A stretch of 64,000 nucleotides of DNA from the NCBI GenBank assembly GCA_964035575.1, contig OZ037924.1, positions 248,001-312,000 of the forward strand. Reading direction: 5' to 3'. A program made the translations under genes and the position numbers. Source of the stretch: Rhynchopus sp. YZ270_cl-10. Its lineage: Eukaryota; Euglenozoa; Diplonemea; Diplonemida; Diplonemidae. Position 1 is the stretch's first letter. Every line of letters starts with the position of its first letter. Below the pieces are notes generated by a model, which saw only the letters and a program-made list of their open reading frames with translations, was not told the origin of the DNA and ran no database searches. Below, piece by piece: positions 1 to 10,778 of the stretch.

Positions 1-1755
1 CGACCCTGTCTTCGCCGCTGTCGGCCACGGGTGCGCACGTCCGTCCGTCTGTGCCTCTGCCAGCGACGCAGCCGCCACAATACGGAAGTAGTCGCCCCCA
101 GACGGCGCCCAGTAGTTCGCACTCGTCGTCATCACCATCGGGTCCGCCCCAGATGCCTGCGGCGCACTCACCGCCACCGTGCTCGACGCCGGCAAGTTGT
201 TCAGCGCCCCGGCACCGCTGTCGTCAAACACAATCTCCCCCCACGTCCCGGGCGTCATGTCCACCATCGACCACCCGACAGGCTCCACCACGGCCGTGAA
301 GTACAGGTTCGCCGAGTTCGACGCACACGCCGACGGCGACGTGCAGCGGTACAGCTTCCGCCACACGGGTGCAGTTGCGTTCGTGCTGTTCAGGTTCGAC
401 ACCTCCGCACGCTCCTGCCGCGACGAGTAGCAGATGTCGTACTTCGCCGCCGTCTGCGGCAGACGCACGTACACCATCGCCTCCGACCACATCGGCGCCA
501 CCGTCGAGTTCTGTGCGTAGTACGTCCCGCTCGACGACCACGAGTCCACCAGCGGGTTTGCGTACGGCGTCCCAAACACACCCACACCGCCCGCAGTCGC
601 ACCCTCCAGCAGCCCACGCGTCCCCTCGCCCTGCCACGTCCCTGCTGCGTCCACGTAGTTCGTCCCGTAGTACGGCAGCCCAAACGTCTGGTACTCGTAC
701 GTACACGGGTCCCCCTGCTTCACAATCTTCAGGTTGTCCCCGTCCGCACACTTGAACTCTGCCGTCGCACACCCGCTCGGCGCGTACGTGAAGTTGAAGT
801 TCGCCTGCGCCGACAGCAGCTGCACCACTGCGTACTGCCCCAGCGTCGCGTCGGGCAGGTAGTACCACAGCTTCGCTGCCTGCGGTGTGAACTTGTACTC
901 CCCGTTCCCGAGCACAAGCATCTTCCACTGCCCGAACTCAGCCTGCGTCTCCTTGTCAAACAAACGCGAGTCCAGCACGTGCTTGAAGCACACAACAAAC
1001 GTCGTTGTCGACGGCGGTGCCACAAACGTTGCGTGAGCAGACGACACAAACCGGTCCCCTGCCGCACTGTCCGCCATAGACATCCCGTACTCCGTCGTCT
1101 GTGCCAGCGGCGTTGCGCTTGTGTACTCGCACCGGATGTCCTTCGTCGAGTCCCACGTGTACATGCGCACGTCAAACTGCGCCGCAGCCGTCGAGTTCAG
1201 TGCGTACTCCACACGCTTCGTCCCGTCCGGTGTCTGCAGCACCGTCTGCACACGCACACGGAACTCGTCACCCTCCCGCAGCGTGGCCCCGTGGTACATC
1301 CCCATCGTGTAGTTGTTGTACGACCCGAGCGAGTGTGTCAGCGACACTGTCTTCGACAGCGACTGCGTCAGCGACGTCGACAGCGACAGAGACTTCGACA
1401 GCGACCCAGACGCCGACGCCGTCCCCGTTGGCAGCGACAGCGACACGGACGCCGACTTCGACTTCGACAGCGACCCTGAGAAGGACGCTGTTCCAGACGG
1501 AAGTGAGAACGACATCGACCCTGTCGGCAGCGACAGCGACGACGACGCTGTCCCAGACGGCAGCGAGTACGACATCGACCCCGTCGGCAGCGACAGCGAC
1601 ACAGACGCCGACTTCGAGGTTGACAGACTGCGCGACTTCGACTTCGACATTGTGTACGTCACCGTCTTTGTGTTTGCAGCTTCTCCAACATGCCCAACAA
1701 GAGCAACCCCGAGCAGGGCCACCCCCACAAGGGCGCTAGGCCCTGTTCTTCCCAT
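1..1755 (-). CDS. Secreted Ser/Lys-repeat surface protein, 5' part (runs off left edge)
   Basis: The frame is open from ATG at 1755 to the window edge: 585 codons without a stop, so the C-terminus is missing. Residues 1-26 form a signal peptide (basic start, Leu/Val/Gly core, small residues at the end). Residues 36-125 are low complexity, with alternating SKSKS runs and near-tandem modules containing LPTGS and LPSGTAS, typical of an O-glycosylated stalk. After that comes a soluble ectodomain with several N-x-S/T sequons, scattered Cys and many Tyr/Trp. I do not recognise the domain family. The Ser-rich region is built from a degenerate DNA repeat (gacagcgac on the plus strand), which favours length variation. 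Location at the cell surface or outside is inferred. The upstream DNA from 1766 is duplicated twice more in the window without this gene. Confidence 0.75.
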   Translation of the reverse strand, partial: MGRTGPSALVGVALLGVALVGHVGEAANTKTVTYTMSKSKSRSLSTSKSASVSLSLPTGSMSYSLPSGTASSSLSLPTGSMSFSLPSGTASFSGSLSKSKSASVSLSLPTGTASASGSLSKSLSLSTSLTQSLSKTVSLTHSLGSYNNYTMGMYHGATLREGDEFRVRVQTVLQTPDGTKRVEYALNSTAAAQFDVRMYTWDSTKDIRCEYTSATPLAQTTEYGMSMADSAAGDRFVSSAHATFVAPPSTTTFVVCFKHVLDSRLFDKETQAEFGQWKMLVLGNGEYKFTPQAAKLWYYLPDATLGQYAVVQLLSAQANFNFTYAPSGCATAEFKCADGDNLKIVKQGDPCTYEYQTFGLPYYGTNYVDAAGTWQGEGTRGLLEGATAGGVGVFGTPYANPLVDSWSSSGTYYAQNSTVAPMWSEAMVYVRLPQTAAKYDICYSSRQERAEVSNLNSTNATAPVWRKLYRCTSPSACASNSANLYFTAVVEPVGWSMVDMTPGTWGEIVFDDSGAGALNNLPASSTVAVSAPQASGADPMVMTTSANYWAPSGGDYFRIVAAASLAEAQTDGRAHPWPTAAKTGS

Positions 1756-2352
1756 TATAACACGAGCCTTCTCTCTCTTGCAATCACTTGTGTTTGTGTA
1801 AGTATAAGTGTAAGTGTGTAGAACTTTATGTGTAAAATGAAATAAAGAAAAGAGTTTCTCCTGTGGGTTTTGTGGTGTATGCGATGGGAAACGGGGAACG
1901 AGAAACGAAAAAGGAATGGGCGTACTTTTGTTTCGCAAACGCACCACTCTTGCGTTGTGACACCATGCGATATTCGCTTTGGTGAGAATGTAAGTGCAGA
2001 GTCGTGTTACTTCAAAAAGCCCCGGAAGGTTGTTGTACTCCTGTCTGAGTGTGGTGATTGTGTTGTGAAAAAGAGAAAGAAAAGAAAATACTCATCAGGC
2101 GGTTTGCTTTTTGGTTTTGTTTTGTTTTGTTTGGGAAAGGAAAAATATAAAAATAACACCAAAAACCCCTCGTACTCAAAGCACCAGAGACATACACTCA
2201 GCTCATAGAACGGTTTTTTTTCCCCCACATATTGTGCAAGTAAGAAGTTTTTCCCCAGTAAGACCCATCGTTGTTACCACCCTCCAGAGACAAATGAAAA
2301 TAAAAATTATCACAAAATATATTCACAATACCCACCCCACACAAATCATCAA
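1756..2352. other. Intergenic, duplicated, no gene seen
   Basis: AT-rich sequence between the surface-protein start and the ATPase 3' end. Apart from being the first part of the duplicated unit I see no gene or structured element in it. Confidence 0.6.
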
Positions 2353-3933
2353 TCAAGCAGACTTGGCCTTGTCGTTCATCCCGAACTGCTTCTTCACTTT
2401 TTCGATATTCTCTGTCGCTTTTTCGTCCGTTGGCTCCGTCACGCCCTGCAGGTAAAGCGCGTGAGAGTAGCGATGGATCCTCACGTCGTTTTCAGTCACT
2501 AAGCGGACCAATGTCGAGTTTGAGTCGCGTTTCCCGAGTTCGGCAAAGACCGTACTTGAAGCAGCGTAGGGGCCGACGCCCTTTGCTCCAGCCTCTGCCA
2601 TAACCTTAAGCAAGTCCAGTTGTGGCTCCTTCTTCAATCCTTCGCATACACGGTAATACTTCTTATCGATCCCTGTGCAATAGATGCGTCTCATAATTAA
2701 CAAATTACCCACCCCATTGTGACCCCAACAACAACATACCCGACTTCAGCTCCGTCAAAATCGCCTTCTTTGTTTCAGGGGTAGCACGCCGAACTGTGAC
2801 GAGAGTGTGTGGCTAATAATTATTGTACAGAGACAACAAAAACGGTACATACTCTTCTCCGCCACTCCCTCAGCTAAACCGACCAAAGTCTTCGTGTGTC
2901 CTCCCAACCAGTCATGATAGTGCTTGAGATATGGACCCTTAAGATCCTGAGGATCTTCCTTACCTAAAAACTGTGGCCCTATCTTCAGGAACTCGTCCTC
3001 TGGCATTGCATTGACTCCGAAATATTTTTGGTCAGAAGGGCGGAGCCTTATGACATGATCTGAGATTGCTGATTTAGAGAATTCGACAATGGTCTTACAA
3101 CTATTCGTCTTAGATGAAAGCATGGTTGCCACTGAACTGAAACCACTGGCAAAGTTAATCATGGTTTCGTAATCGAGTTCGTCCTTGCTCTCCAGAGTGA
3201 TGTAGATGATCAGCGGATGTACATTCTTCCCCTTCTTGGCCTCCATCCTGACCTTGTTCGCTTGTGCAACAAAGTCGAGAAAACCGTTACGAGCGGCTTT
3301 GTGCTTCCAACACTCCTCTCCGAATTTTTTGAGCACCTCCTCTTCAATCTGAAGGTCAACTGGGTCAGATTTTTCGCGAAGACGATTCAGTATTTCGCTC
3401 GCAGTCAGTGTCACTTCGAGAACGCCTTCCTTATAGTCTTCCTTCAGTCGATGCCGCATCATCGTTGTTTTGCCAGAGCCGTTTTCACCTATCAGCATGA
3501 AGAATCCATATGCAGTATCACTACGTTCTACGTATTTCTTCAGCCTCTCCTTCAGGTACGTATCTTGTTCTCTGTCAATATACACTGGCCCTTCGGGGTT
3601 GTACTTCGCGGTGACAATCTTCTTGAGCATTTTATCGAGATATGCTTGGGTTTGCTGTTCCAATTCCTTCTCTTTTTGTTTGTTTTGCTGTTCCATCACC
3701 TCGGTCCTCTGTGCCATCTTCTCAATCTCGGTATCCTTCTGCTGCCTTGTAGCCTCATTGTGGTACCATAAAAACGCTCCACCAACACAAGCTCCTATAC
3801 TAGATACGATGAACTTAACGTCTTCTTTGCTTAAATTCCACGCTTGTCTAGGCTTGTCAACCTGTGGTTGTGCCTTCCAAGCCGTCCTACGAACCTGGCG
3901 AAAACATCTCCAGAAGGCTTGTTGCTTCCCCAT
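2353..3933 (-). CDS. Membrane-anchored P-loop ATPase, copy 1 (two introns)
   Basis: Three exons: 3933-2853, 2793-2740 and 2672-2353. Both introns (59 and 67 nt) start GTATGT and end CAG. Spliced, they give 484 residues and keep frame across both junctions. A short basic N-terminus is followed by one hydrophobic segment (about 41-57), a Gln/Glu/Lys-rich coiled coil (60-105) and a nucleotide-binding domain with Walker A GENGSGKTT (149-157). A hydrophobic strand ending in acidic residues (LIIYITLE) is a plausible Walker B. The C-terminal part (exon 3) has no recognised domain. It looks like an AAA/STAND-type P-loop ATPase anchored to a membrane, possibly mitochondrial, but family and substrate are unknown. 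A candidate acceptor AG (TTTTACAG) lies about 23 nt upstream of the ATG. An almost identical paralogue is at 6545-8104. Confidence 0.8.
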
Positions 3934-3948
3934 TATGATTGGTGTTTT

Positions 3949-4488
3949 TTAAGAATCTGTAAAACTAATGCCTGCCTTGGGAACAGGAGTGTGCATGGGG
4001 TTTAACACGTGCACAACAATACCTACCACATTGGGGTTCCCTACACATTTACTTCTACAACACATCACAGTCACTATCCTGCTCCCCACACTTCCACTCG
4101 AACTCACATCTCTTGTCTTGATTGGAGGTACAGTAGTGTTCTTCGGGGTCATTGTTTTGTTGGACTTCACTGTTTTCTCGTATCATCCTGGAAATACAAT
4201 CTCATCAAAGTTCCTTCGATACTTCAGTTCAGGAACAACAGGTTGGTTGTCGATCATGACAAAGTTGTATCGGTGAAGACCTTCAAACATACTGTTGAAC
4301 TCGTCAGGCTCAAGGTCGCTGCATGAAGTCGCTATCATACGTCTCTCCTTCTTGTTGAGGTTGAACAGCAGGAAGCAGTCTGTCGTCTGACCTACTTTGC
4401 AACCAACATCTTCGCGGAGGTCTGTCCGCAATCTGTGACGGTACTGCGTGCATAAGGGGTAAGGAGCATCCAGAAGACACCGGCGGGC
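3949..4488 (-). pseudogene. Unrecognised gene remnant, unit 1
   Basis: One minus-strand frame is open from 4488 to 4186. After a TGA at 4185-4183 it continues in the same frame to 3949. The upstream half reads like real coding sequence (charged, balanced composition, for example NKKERRMIATS and EFNSMFEGLHRY). There is no ATG at its 5' end, where a TAA lies at 4491-4489. It may be the last exon(s) of a gene whose 5' part was lost, or a coding fragment carried by the duplication. No domain recognised. Confidence 0.35.
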
Positions 4489-4877
4489 TTAACCAGATTC
4501 AATTCCACAGGTCACAAACACTGATCAACATTGCATCGAGAGGACTACAGAGGTATGTAAAAAAGGCTTACAAAAAAGAGCATGATAAAAAAAAAAATAA
4601 TGGCGCAGTACATTTTTTACCGGGTTTTAACTGCTGCGCCTATTTCTCGATTTCTCCTATTACTCACATCTAATAGTTGCAAAACAAGAACAAGAAGACA
4701 CCTCACAAAGAGAGCAGCACACATCACACACAGACAGGCAACGGCACTTCCTCGACTATTCAGTGAACATAAACTGGACCCGATTATACAAGGCGTGCAC
4801 AAGCCTTCTGTTTCAGATAACACACAGCACTATTCAACACCAGCACACACCACAGGATAGATACTCTATCGCTGCCT

Positions 4878-5614
4878 TCAAGCGTCTGGTGAGAGACACT
4901 TTGCAGTTCCGTCTGCCTGCACCTCACACTGCACATACCTCAGCAGGTCGCACGGGTTGGAGCAGCGGCCCTGGCCAGTCGAGTCGTTTGTGCACGATGT
5001 CCCAACAGGGCAGGTCATCGCCTCACAGCCAACAGGGGGTGTGGGTGGGAATGGCGACACACACTTTGCAGTTCCGTCTGCCTGCACCTCACACTGCACA
5101 CACCTCAGCAGGTCGCACGGGTTCGTGGGCGGGGTTGGAGGAGACACGCACTTCCCATTGCCCTTGTCATCTTCGACGCAGTGCGCACATTCCATACTCC
5201 CACATCCAACAGGTGGCGGAATGCAGATACCCTCCCCTGTCTTGGGGTCGTTCATGCAGTTCGCGCACCTCAACTGGTCGCAGCCAACAACAGGCGGCGA
5301 CGGTGGCGTCGGTGAGGGGAACCACCACCACGGCAGGCACAGTGCATGTCCGGCAAGCTCGTAGCACGTTGCCCCGGGCTCCGTCCACACGTGCACAGAC
5401 GTCCCCCACTGCGCCAGGTTCGTCGACCCGTCGTGGCACGCAGACCCCACGGCCACAATCTTCGCTGCGTCCTTCAATTCCGTAGAGTTTATTATGTGTG
5501 CCAAGATCACGACACTTCGTGCTTTGGAACTATCCCTCTTTTTGCAAACATCCGCACCTGGGGATAGAGAGTCAAAGGAATAAAGAAGCTTGTGTGTAGA
5601 AGCTGGGGTGGCGA
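4878..5614 (-). pseudogene. Chimera: subtilase-like fragment fused to cysteine-rich protein (unit 1)
   Basis: The frame is open from about 5612 to the stop at 4878 (244 codons). It begins after a pyrimidine-rich stretch ending CCCCCAG (AG at 5616-5615), so it may be a 3' exon. The first 80 or so codons resemble the segment of S8 subtilases before the catalytic Ser: AKIVAVGSACHDGS and LAQWGTSVHVWTEPGA match the usual pattern of VxVGA followed by S-x-G-x-x-V-x-x-x-APG. At about 5370 the frame switches to the last two-thirds of the cysteine-rich protein that is intact at 14101-14871. Neither a signal peptide nor the rest of the protease is present. An expressed chimeric protein is possible but unsupported. 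Confidence 0.6.
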
Positions 5615-6544
5615 CTGGGGGTGGTGGGAAAAAATATTCACAAAAAATACTTTCAAATTCGCTCGATCACAAAAAATCACAAAAGTGTACCGTTTTGGGC
5701 TGCTGCAATTGTGCTGTAATTGTGGTGTAGTTGTGCTCAGTTGTGCTCAGTTCTGCGTAAGCATGTGTAAGTTTCGCTTAAAATTGAACCTTTTCGGCGT
5801 GGCTGCATAACCGATTCCCTACCGTGTTTCTACCAGATGCCATGCCGTTTTGGGGGGCATTCATGTGTTGGAAATTTGGGTGACGGGCTAAAAAACCTGT
5901 CGTTCTTGTGTGACACTTCCATTTTTTTTTACTTAGGACCTCACGCACTGGGCAGGCCTTCTCTCTCTTGCAATCACTTGTGTTTGTGTAAGTATAAGTG
6001 TAAGTGTGTAGAACTTTATGTGTAAAATGAAATAAAGAAAAGAGTTTCTCCTGTGGGTTTTGTGGTGTATGCGATGGGAAACGGGGAAACGAGAAACGAA
6101 AAAGGAAATGGGTCTACTTTTTTTCCTCAAACGCGCCACTCTTGCGTTGTGACACCATGCGATATTCGCTTTGGTGAGAATGTAAGTGCAGAGTCGTGTT
6201 ACTTCAAAAAGCCCCAGAAGGTTGTTGTACTCCTGTCTGAGTGTGGTGATTGTGTTGTGAAAAAGAGAAAGAAAAGAAAATACTCATCAGGCGGTTTGCT
6301 TTTTGGTTTTCCTTTGTTTTGTTTGGGAAAGGAAAAATATAAAAATAACACCAAAAACCCCTCGTACTCAAAGCACCAGAGACATACACTCAGCTCATAG
6401 AACGGTTTTTTTTCCCCCACATATTGTGCAAGTAAGAAGTTTTTCCCCAGTAAGACCCATCGTTGTTACCACCCTCCAGAGACAAATGAAAATAAAAATT
6501 ATCACAAAATATATTCACAATACCCACCCCACACAAATCATCAA
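5615..6544. other. Intergenic across the unit 1/unit 2 junction
   Basis: AT-rich, without a gene. The duplication junction is at 5955/5956. The 3' end of unit 1 carries a poly-T tract (5932-5940) that in unit 2 is the site of a 425-bp insertion. Confidence 0.6.
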
Positions 6545-8104
6545 TCAAGCAGACTTGGCCTTGTCGTTCATCCCGAACTGCTTCTTCACTTTTTCGATAT
6601 TCTCTGTCGCTTTTTCGTCCGTTGGCTCCGTCACGCCCTGCAGGTAAAGCGCGTGAGAGTAGCGATGGATCCTCACGTCGTTTTCAGTCACTAAGCGGAC
6701 CAATGTCGAGTTTGAGTCGCGTTTCCCGAGTTCGGCAAAGACCGTACTTGAAGCAGCGTAGGGGCCGACGCCCTTTGCTCCAGCCTCTGCCATAACCTTA
6801 AGCAAGTCCAGTTGTGGCTCCTTCTTCAATCCTTCGCATACACGGTAATACTTCTTATCGATCCCTGTGCAATAGATGCGTCTCATAATTAACAAATTAC
6901 CCACCCCATTGTGACCCCAACAACAACATACCCGACTTCAGCTCCGTCAAAATCGCCTTCTTTGTTTCAGGGGTAGCACGCTGAACTGTGACGAGAGTGT
7001 GTGGCTAATAATTATTGTACAGAGACAACAAAAACGGTACATACTCTTCTCCTCCACTCCCTCAGCTAAACCGACCAAAGTCTTCGTGTGTCCTCCCAAC
7101 CAGTCATGATAGTACTTGAGATATGGACCCTTAAGATCCTGAGGATCTTCCTTACCTAAAAACTGTGGCCCTATCTTCAGGAACTCGTCCTCTGTCATTG
7201 CATTGACTTCGAAAGATTTTTGGTCAGAAGGGCGGAGCCTTATGACATGATCTGAGATTGCTGATTTAGAGAATTCGACAATGGTCTTACAACTATTCGT
7301 CTTAGATGAAAGCATGGTTGCCACTGAACTGAAACTGTCGGCAAATTCAATCATGGTTTCGTAATCGAGATCGTTCTTGCTCTCCAGAGTGATGTAGATG
7401 ATCAGCGGATGTGCATTCTTCCCCTTCTTGGCCTCCATCCTGACCTTGTTCGCTTGTGCAACAAAGTCGACAAAACCGTTACAAGCGGCTTTGTGCTTCC
7501 AACACTCCTCTCCGAATTTTTTGAGCACCTCCTCTTCAATCTGAGAGTCAACTGGGTCAGATTTTTCGCGAAGACGATGCAGTATTTTTCTCGCAGTCAG
7601 TGTCACTTCGAGAACGCCTTCCTTATAGTCTTCCTTCAGTCGATGCCGCATCATCGTTGTTTTTCCAGAGCCGCTTTCACCTATCAGCATGAAGAATCCA
7701 TATGCAGTATCACTACGTTCTATGTACTTCTTCAGCTTCTCCTTCAGGTTCCTATCTTGTTCTCTGTCAATATACACTGGCCCTTCGGGGTTGTACTTCG
7801 CGGTGACAATCTTCTTGAGCATTTTATCGAGATATGCTTGGGTTTGCTGTTCCAATTCCTTCTCTTGTGTTTTGTTTTGCTGTTCCATCACCTCGATCCT
7901 CTGTGTCATCTGCTCCCTTGTAGCCTCATTGTGGTACCATAAACACGCTCCACCAACACAAGCTCCTATACTAGATACGATGAACCTAATGTCTTCTTTG
8001 CTTAAATTCCACGCTTGTCTAGGTTTGTCAACCTGTGGTTGCGCCTTCCAAGCCGTCCTACGAACCTGGCGAAAACATCTCCAGAAGGCTTGTTGCTTCC
8101 CCAT
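6545..8104 (-). CDS. Membrane-anchored P-loop ATPase, copy 2 (two introns)
   Basis: Exons 8104-7045, 6985-6932 and 6864-6545 give 477 residues with the same GTATGT...CAG introns as copy 1. It is seven residues shorter in the coiled coil and has scattered substitutions (Walker A is GESGSGKTT). Exon 3 appears identical to copy 1. All frames are intact, so purifying selection or very recent duplication is likely. The gene has lost its native leader: a 955-bp transposon sits with its TA duplication immediately upstream of the ATG, moving the original leader and candidate acceptor AG more than 2 kb away. Expression of this copy is therefore uncertain. Confidence 0.75.
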
Positions 8105-8106
8105 TA

Positions 8107-9061
8107 CAGTCCCGCCTATTATTAATAGCGTTTTATTTTATAAAATCCTAATTAGTGACGTTCTAATTTATAAAGTCGTGAATTAATTTATTTTTCGGGG
8201 GGGAATACTAAGTTATTGAATTTATTTTCCCCGGCGGAGCCGAAGAAATTTTTTTTGCCTGCACAAGTGACGACGGGTTTGTGCGGGTTCTGTTGGAGGA
8301 ATATGTGGAAAAGGAGGTGTGTAATCAGTGATACACGGAGGTAAAAAACGGTGCGGTCGGTGGTGGCTGTGCGGACGCGCATGCCGTTCACCTCCATGGT
8401 CTATTTCGCCCACGAGATGAAAAGACCTGGCACCAGGAGTCGGTTACACCGAGGCGTGTCCCGCCTCGTCTTCACCACCATCCCCCTCGCAAGCGACGCA
8501 AATCGGTTGGCTGTTGAACTTGCGGGTCATCCCCGTAAGGTTGAGAAACCTCTTCAGCTCCTCGGGGTTCAAAAGAGCCTTGGGTGAAGTACGAACCGCT
8601 CTCTTTTTGTGGGTTTTGTACTTGGAGATGGTGGGAGCAGAAATATGGCGTCCTGGGTGAGCGTCATTCCACCACGCCATCACATCAGCGTGCGGTCTGT
8701 CATCAGTGCCTGCGTCCGCCGATGAACGGTGAGGCTGGCACTTTCAACTTCTCTGTCATCCGCCATGGCGTTGTCTGTGATGGTGACAATCTCCGGGGCG
8801 GTGAGGACAGCCTGCTCGACGATGGTCACATCTTCGGCATATTTCTTTCATTTTTTCCGTTCATTCCGTGGTGGAGACAGACATGATGGTCGGAGAGAAA
8901 GATGCAGATAGTCTTGTAGAGATTCAGACTGGGATTTGGGTGGACAAGCTAATTTATAAAATCTTAATTAGTGACGTTCTAATTTATAAAGTCGCTAATT
9001 AAATATTTTCAGATTTGGTCGAATTTATAAATTAGAAATTCACTAATTAGAGGCGGGACTG
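8107..9061 (-). mobile_element. pogo/Tc1-like non-autonomous transposon, copy 1
   Basis: 955 bp, bounded by CAGTCCCGCC and GGCGGGACTG and flanked by TA on both sides (8105-8106 and 9062-9063). The empty site is visible in unit 1 (ccattatgattgg at 3930-3942), which proves insertion with TA duplication. A subterminal direct repeat containing TAATTAGTGACGTTC occurs near both ends. TA duplication plus CAGT termini fit the Tc1/mariner-pogo group. The internal minus-strand remnant includes WWNDAHPGRHISAPTISK, similar to the second helix-turn-helix pattern of pogo/CENP-B DNA-binding domains, but the frame is broken and no DDE domain remains. It must have been mobilised in trans. Confidence 0.85.
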
Positions 9062-9158
9062 TATGATTGGTGTTCTTTAAGAGGAAGGTGTGGGGATATG
9101 AGAAAGAGGAAGAGAATGGGTTGTGTTGTCCTGTTCGTGGACTGATGAAATGTAGATA

Positions 9159-10113
9159 CAGTCCCGCCTCTAATTAGTGAATTTCTAATTTATAAATTCG
9201 ACCAAATCTGAAAATATTTAATTAGCGACTTTATAAATTAGAACGTCACTAATTAAGATTTTATAAATTAGCTTGTCCACCCAAATCCCAGTCTGAATCT
9301 CTACAAGACTATCTGCATCTTTCTCTCCGACCATCATGTCTGTCTCCACCACGGAATGAACGGAAAAAATGAAAGAAATATGCCGAAGATGTGACCATCG
9401 TCGAGCAGGCTGTCCTCACCGCCCCGGAGATTGTCACCATCACAGACAACGCCATGGCGGATGACAGAGAAGTTGAAAGTGCCAGCCTCACCGTTCATCG
9501 GCGGACGCAGGCACTGATGACAGACCGCACGCTGATGTGATGGCGTGGTGGAATGACGCTCACCCAGGACGCCATATTTCTGCTCCCACCATCTCCAAGT
9601 ACAAAACCCACAAAAAGAGAGCGGTTCGTACTTCACCCAAGGCTCTTTTGAACCCCGAGGAGCTGAAGAGGTTTCTCAACCTTACGGGGATGACCCGCAA
9701 GTTCAACAGCCAACCGATTTGCGTCGCTTGCGAGGGGGATGGTGGTGAAGACGAGGCGGGACACGCCTCGGTGTAACCGACTCCTGGTGCCAGGTCTTTT
9801 CATCTCGTGGGCGAAATAGACCATGGAGGTGAACGGCATGCGCGTCCGCACAGCCACCACCGACCGCACCGTTTTTTACCTCCGTGTATCACTGATTACA
9901 CACCTCCTTTTCCACATATTCCTCCAACAGAACCCGCACAAACCCGTCGTCACTTGTGCAGGCAAAAAAAATTTCTTCGGCTCCGCCGGGGAAAATAAAT
10001 TCAATAACTTAGTATTCCCCCCCGAAAAATAAATTAATTCACGACTTTATAAATTAGAACGTCACTAATTAGGATTTTATAAAATAAAACGCTATTAATA
10101 ATAGGCGGGACTG
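9159..10113 (+). mobile_element. pogo/Tc1-like non-autonomous transposon, copy 2 (inverted)
   Basis: Same length and, as far as read, the same sequence as the copy at 8107-9061 but in opposite orientation, with TA at 9157-9158 and 10114-10115. Only 97 bp separate the two, so the pair forms a 2-kb inverted repeat able to fold into a long duplex if transcribed. The DNA-binding-domain remnant is at 9537-9776. A B-type hairpin repeat is embedded at 9469-9517. Confidence 0.85.
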
Positions 10114-10115
10114 TA

Positions 10116-10472
10116 AGTGGTGGGGGGGGGGGGGGGGGAGGTTGTTGTGAAAAAGAGTAAAAGTTGAGGGGAGTCAGGCTTTTGTCTTTTTTCATTACTT
10201 ACTCGCAGGCCAGGAAACATGCGTCACTTCACCTGTTGTAAAACTGATGCCTGCCTTGGGAACAGGAGTGTGCATGGGGTTTAACATGTGCATAATAATA
10301 CCTACCGTTTGACCACAACCTTGGGGTTCCCAACACATTTACTTCTACAACACATCACAGTCACTATCCTGCTCCCAACACTTCCACTCGAACTCACATC
10401 TCTTGTCTTGATTGGAGGTACAGTAGTGTTCTTCGGGGTCATTGTTTTGTTGGACTTCACTGTTTTCTCGTA
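10116..10472. other. Intergenic after transposon copy 2
   Basis: Begins with a run of about 18 G (10121-10139), then about 100 bp absent from unit 1, and rejoins the duplicated sequence at 10237. No gene. Confidence 0.6.
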
Positions 10473-10778
10473 TCATCCTGGAAATACAATCTCATCAAAG
10501 TTCCTTCGATACTTCAGTTCAGGAACAACAGGTTGGTTGTCGATCATGACAAAGTTGTATCGGTGAAGACCTTCAAACATACTGTTGAACTCGTCAGGCT
10601 CAAGGTCGCTGCATGAAGTCGCTATCATACGTCTCTCCTTCTTGTTGAGGTTGAACAGCAGGAAGCAGTCTGTCGTCTGACCTACTTTGCAACCAACATC
10701 TTCGCGGAGGTCTGTCCGCAATCTGTGACGGTACTGCGTGCATAAGGGGTAAGGAGCATCCAGAAGACACCGGCGGGC
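10473..10778 (-). pseudogene. Unrecognised gene remnant, unit 2
   Basis: Copy of the upstream half of the remnant at 4186-4488. The downstream continuation is disrupted here by small insertions and changes around 10305-10330, supporting the view that the sequence is no longer constrained. Confidence 0.35.

Larger units (their letters stand above)
1766..5955. repeat. Segmental duplication, unit 1
   Basis: This unit of about 4.2 kb is repeated directly at 5956-12742, and its first 270 bp again at 12743-13011. It contains the region upstream of the surface-protein gene, the ATPase gene, a gene remnant and a subtilase/cysteine-rich chimera. Long stretches are identical to unit 2, so the duplication is recent. 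Unit 2 is longer because it holds two transposons, about 200 bp of extra sequence and a 425-bp insertion near its end. Confidence 0.9.

Noticed and set aside
31..1479. Long plus-strand frame rich in Arg, His and Pro opposite the surface-protein gene
   Set aside because: It is the mirror of a GC-rich, signal-peptide-bearing minus-strand frame. Its composition is typical of antisense frames.
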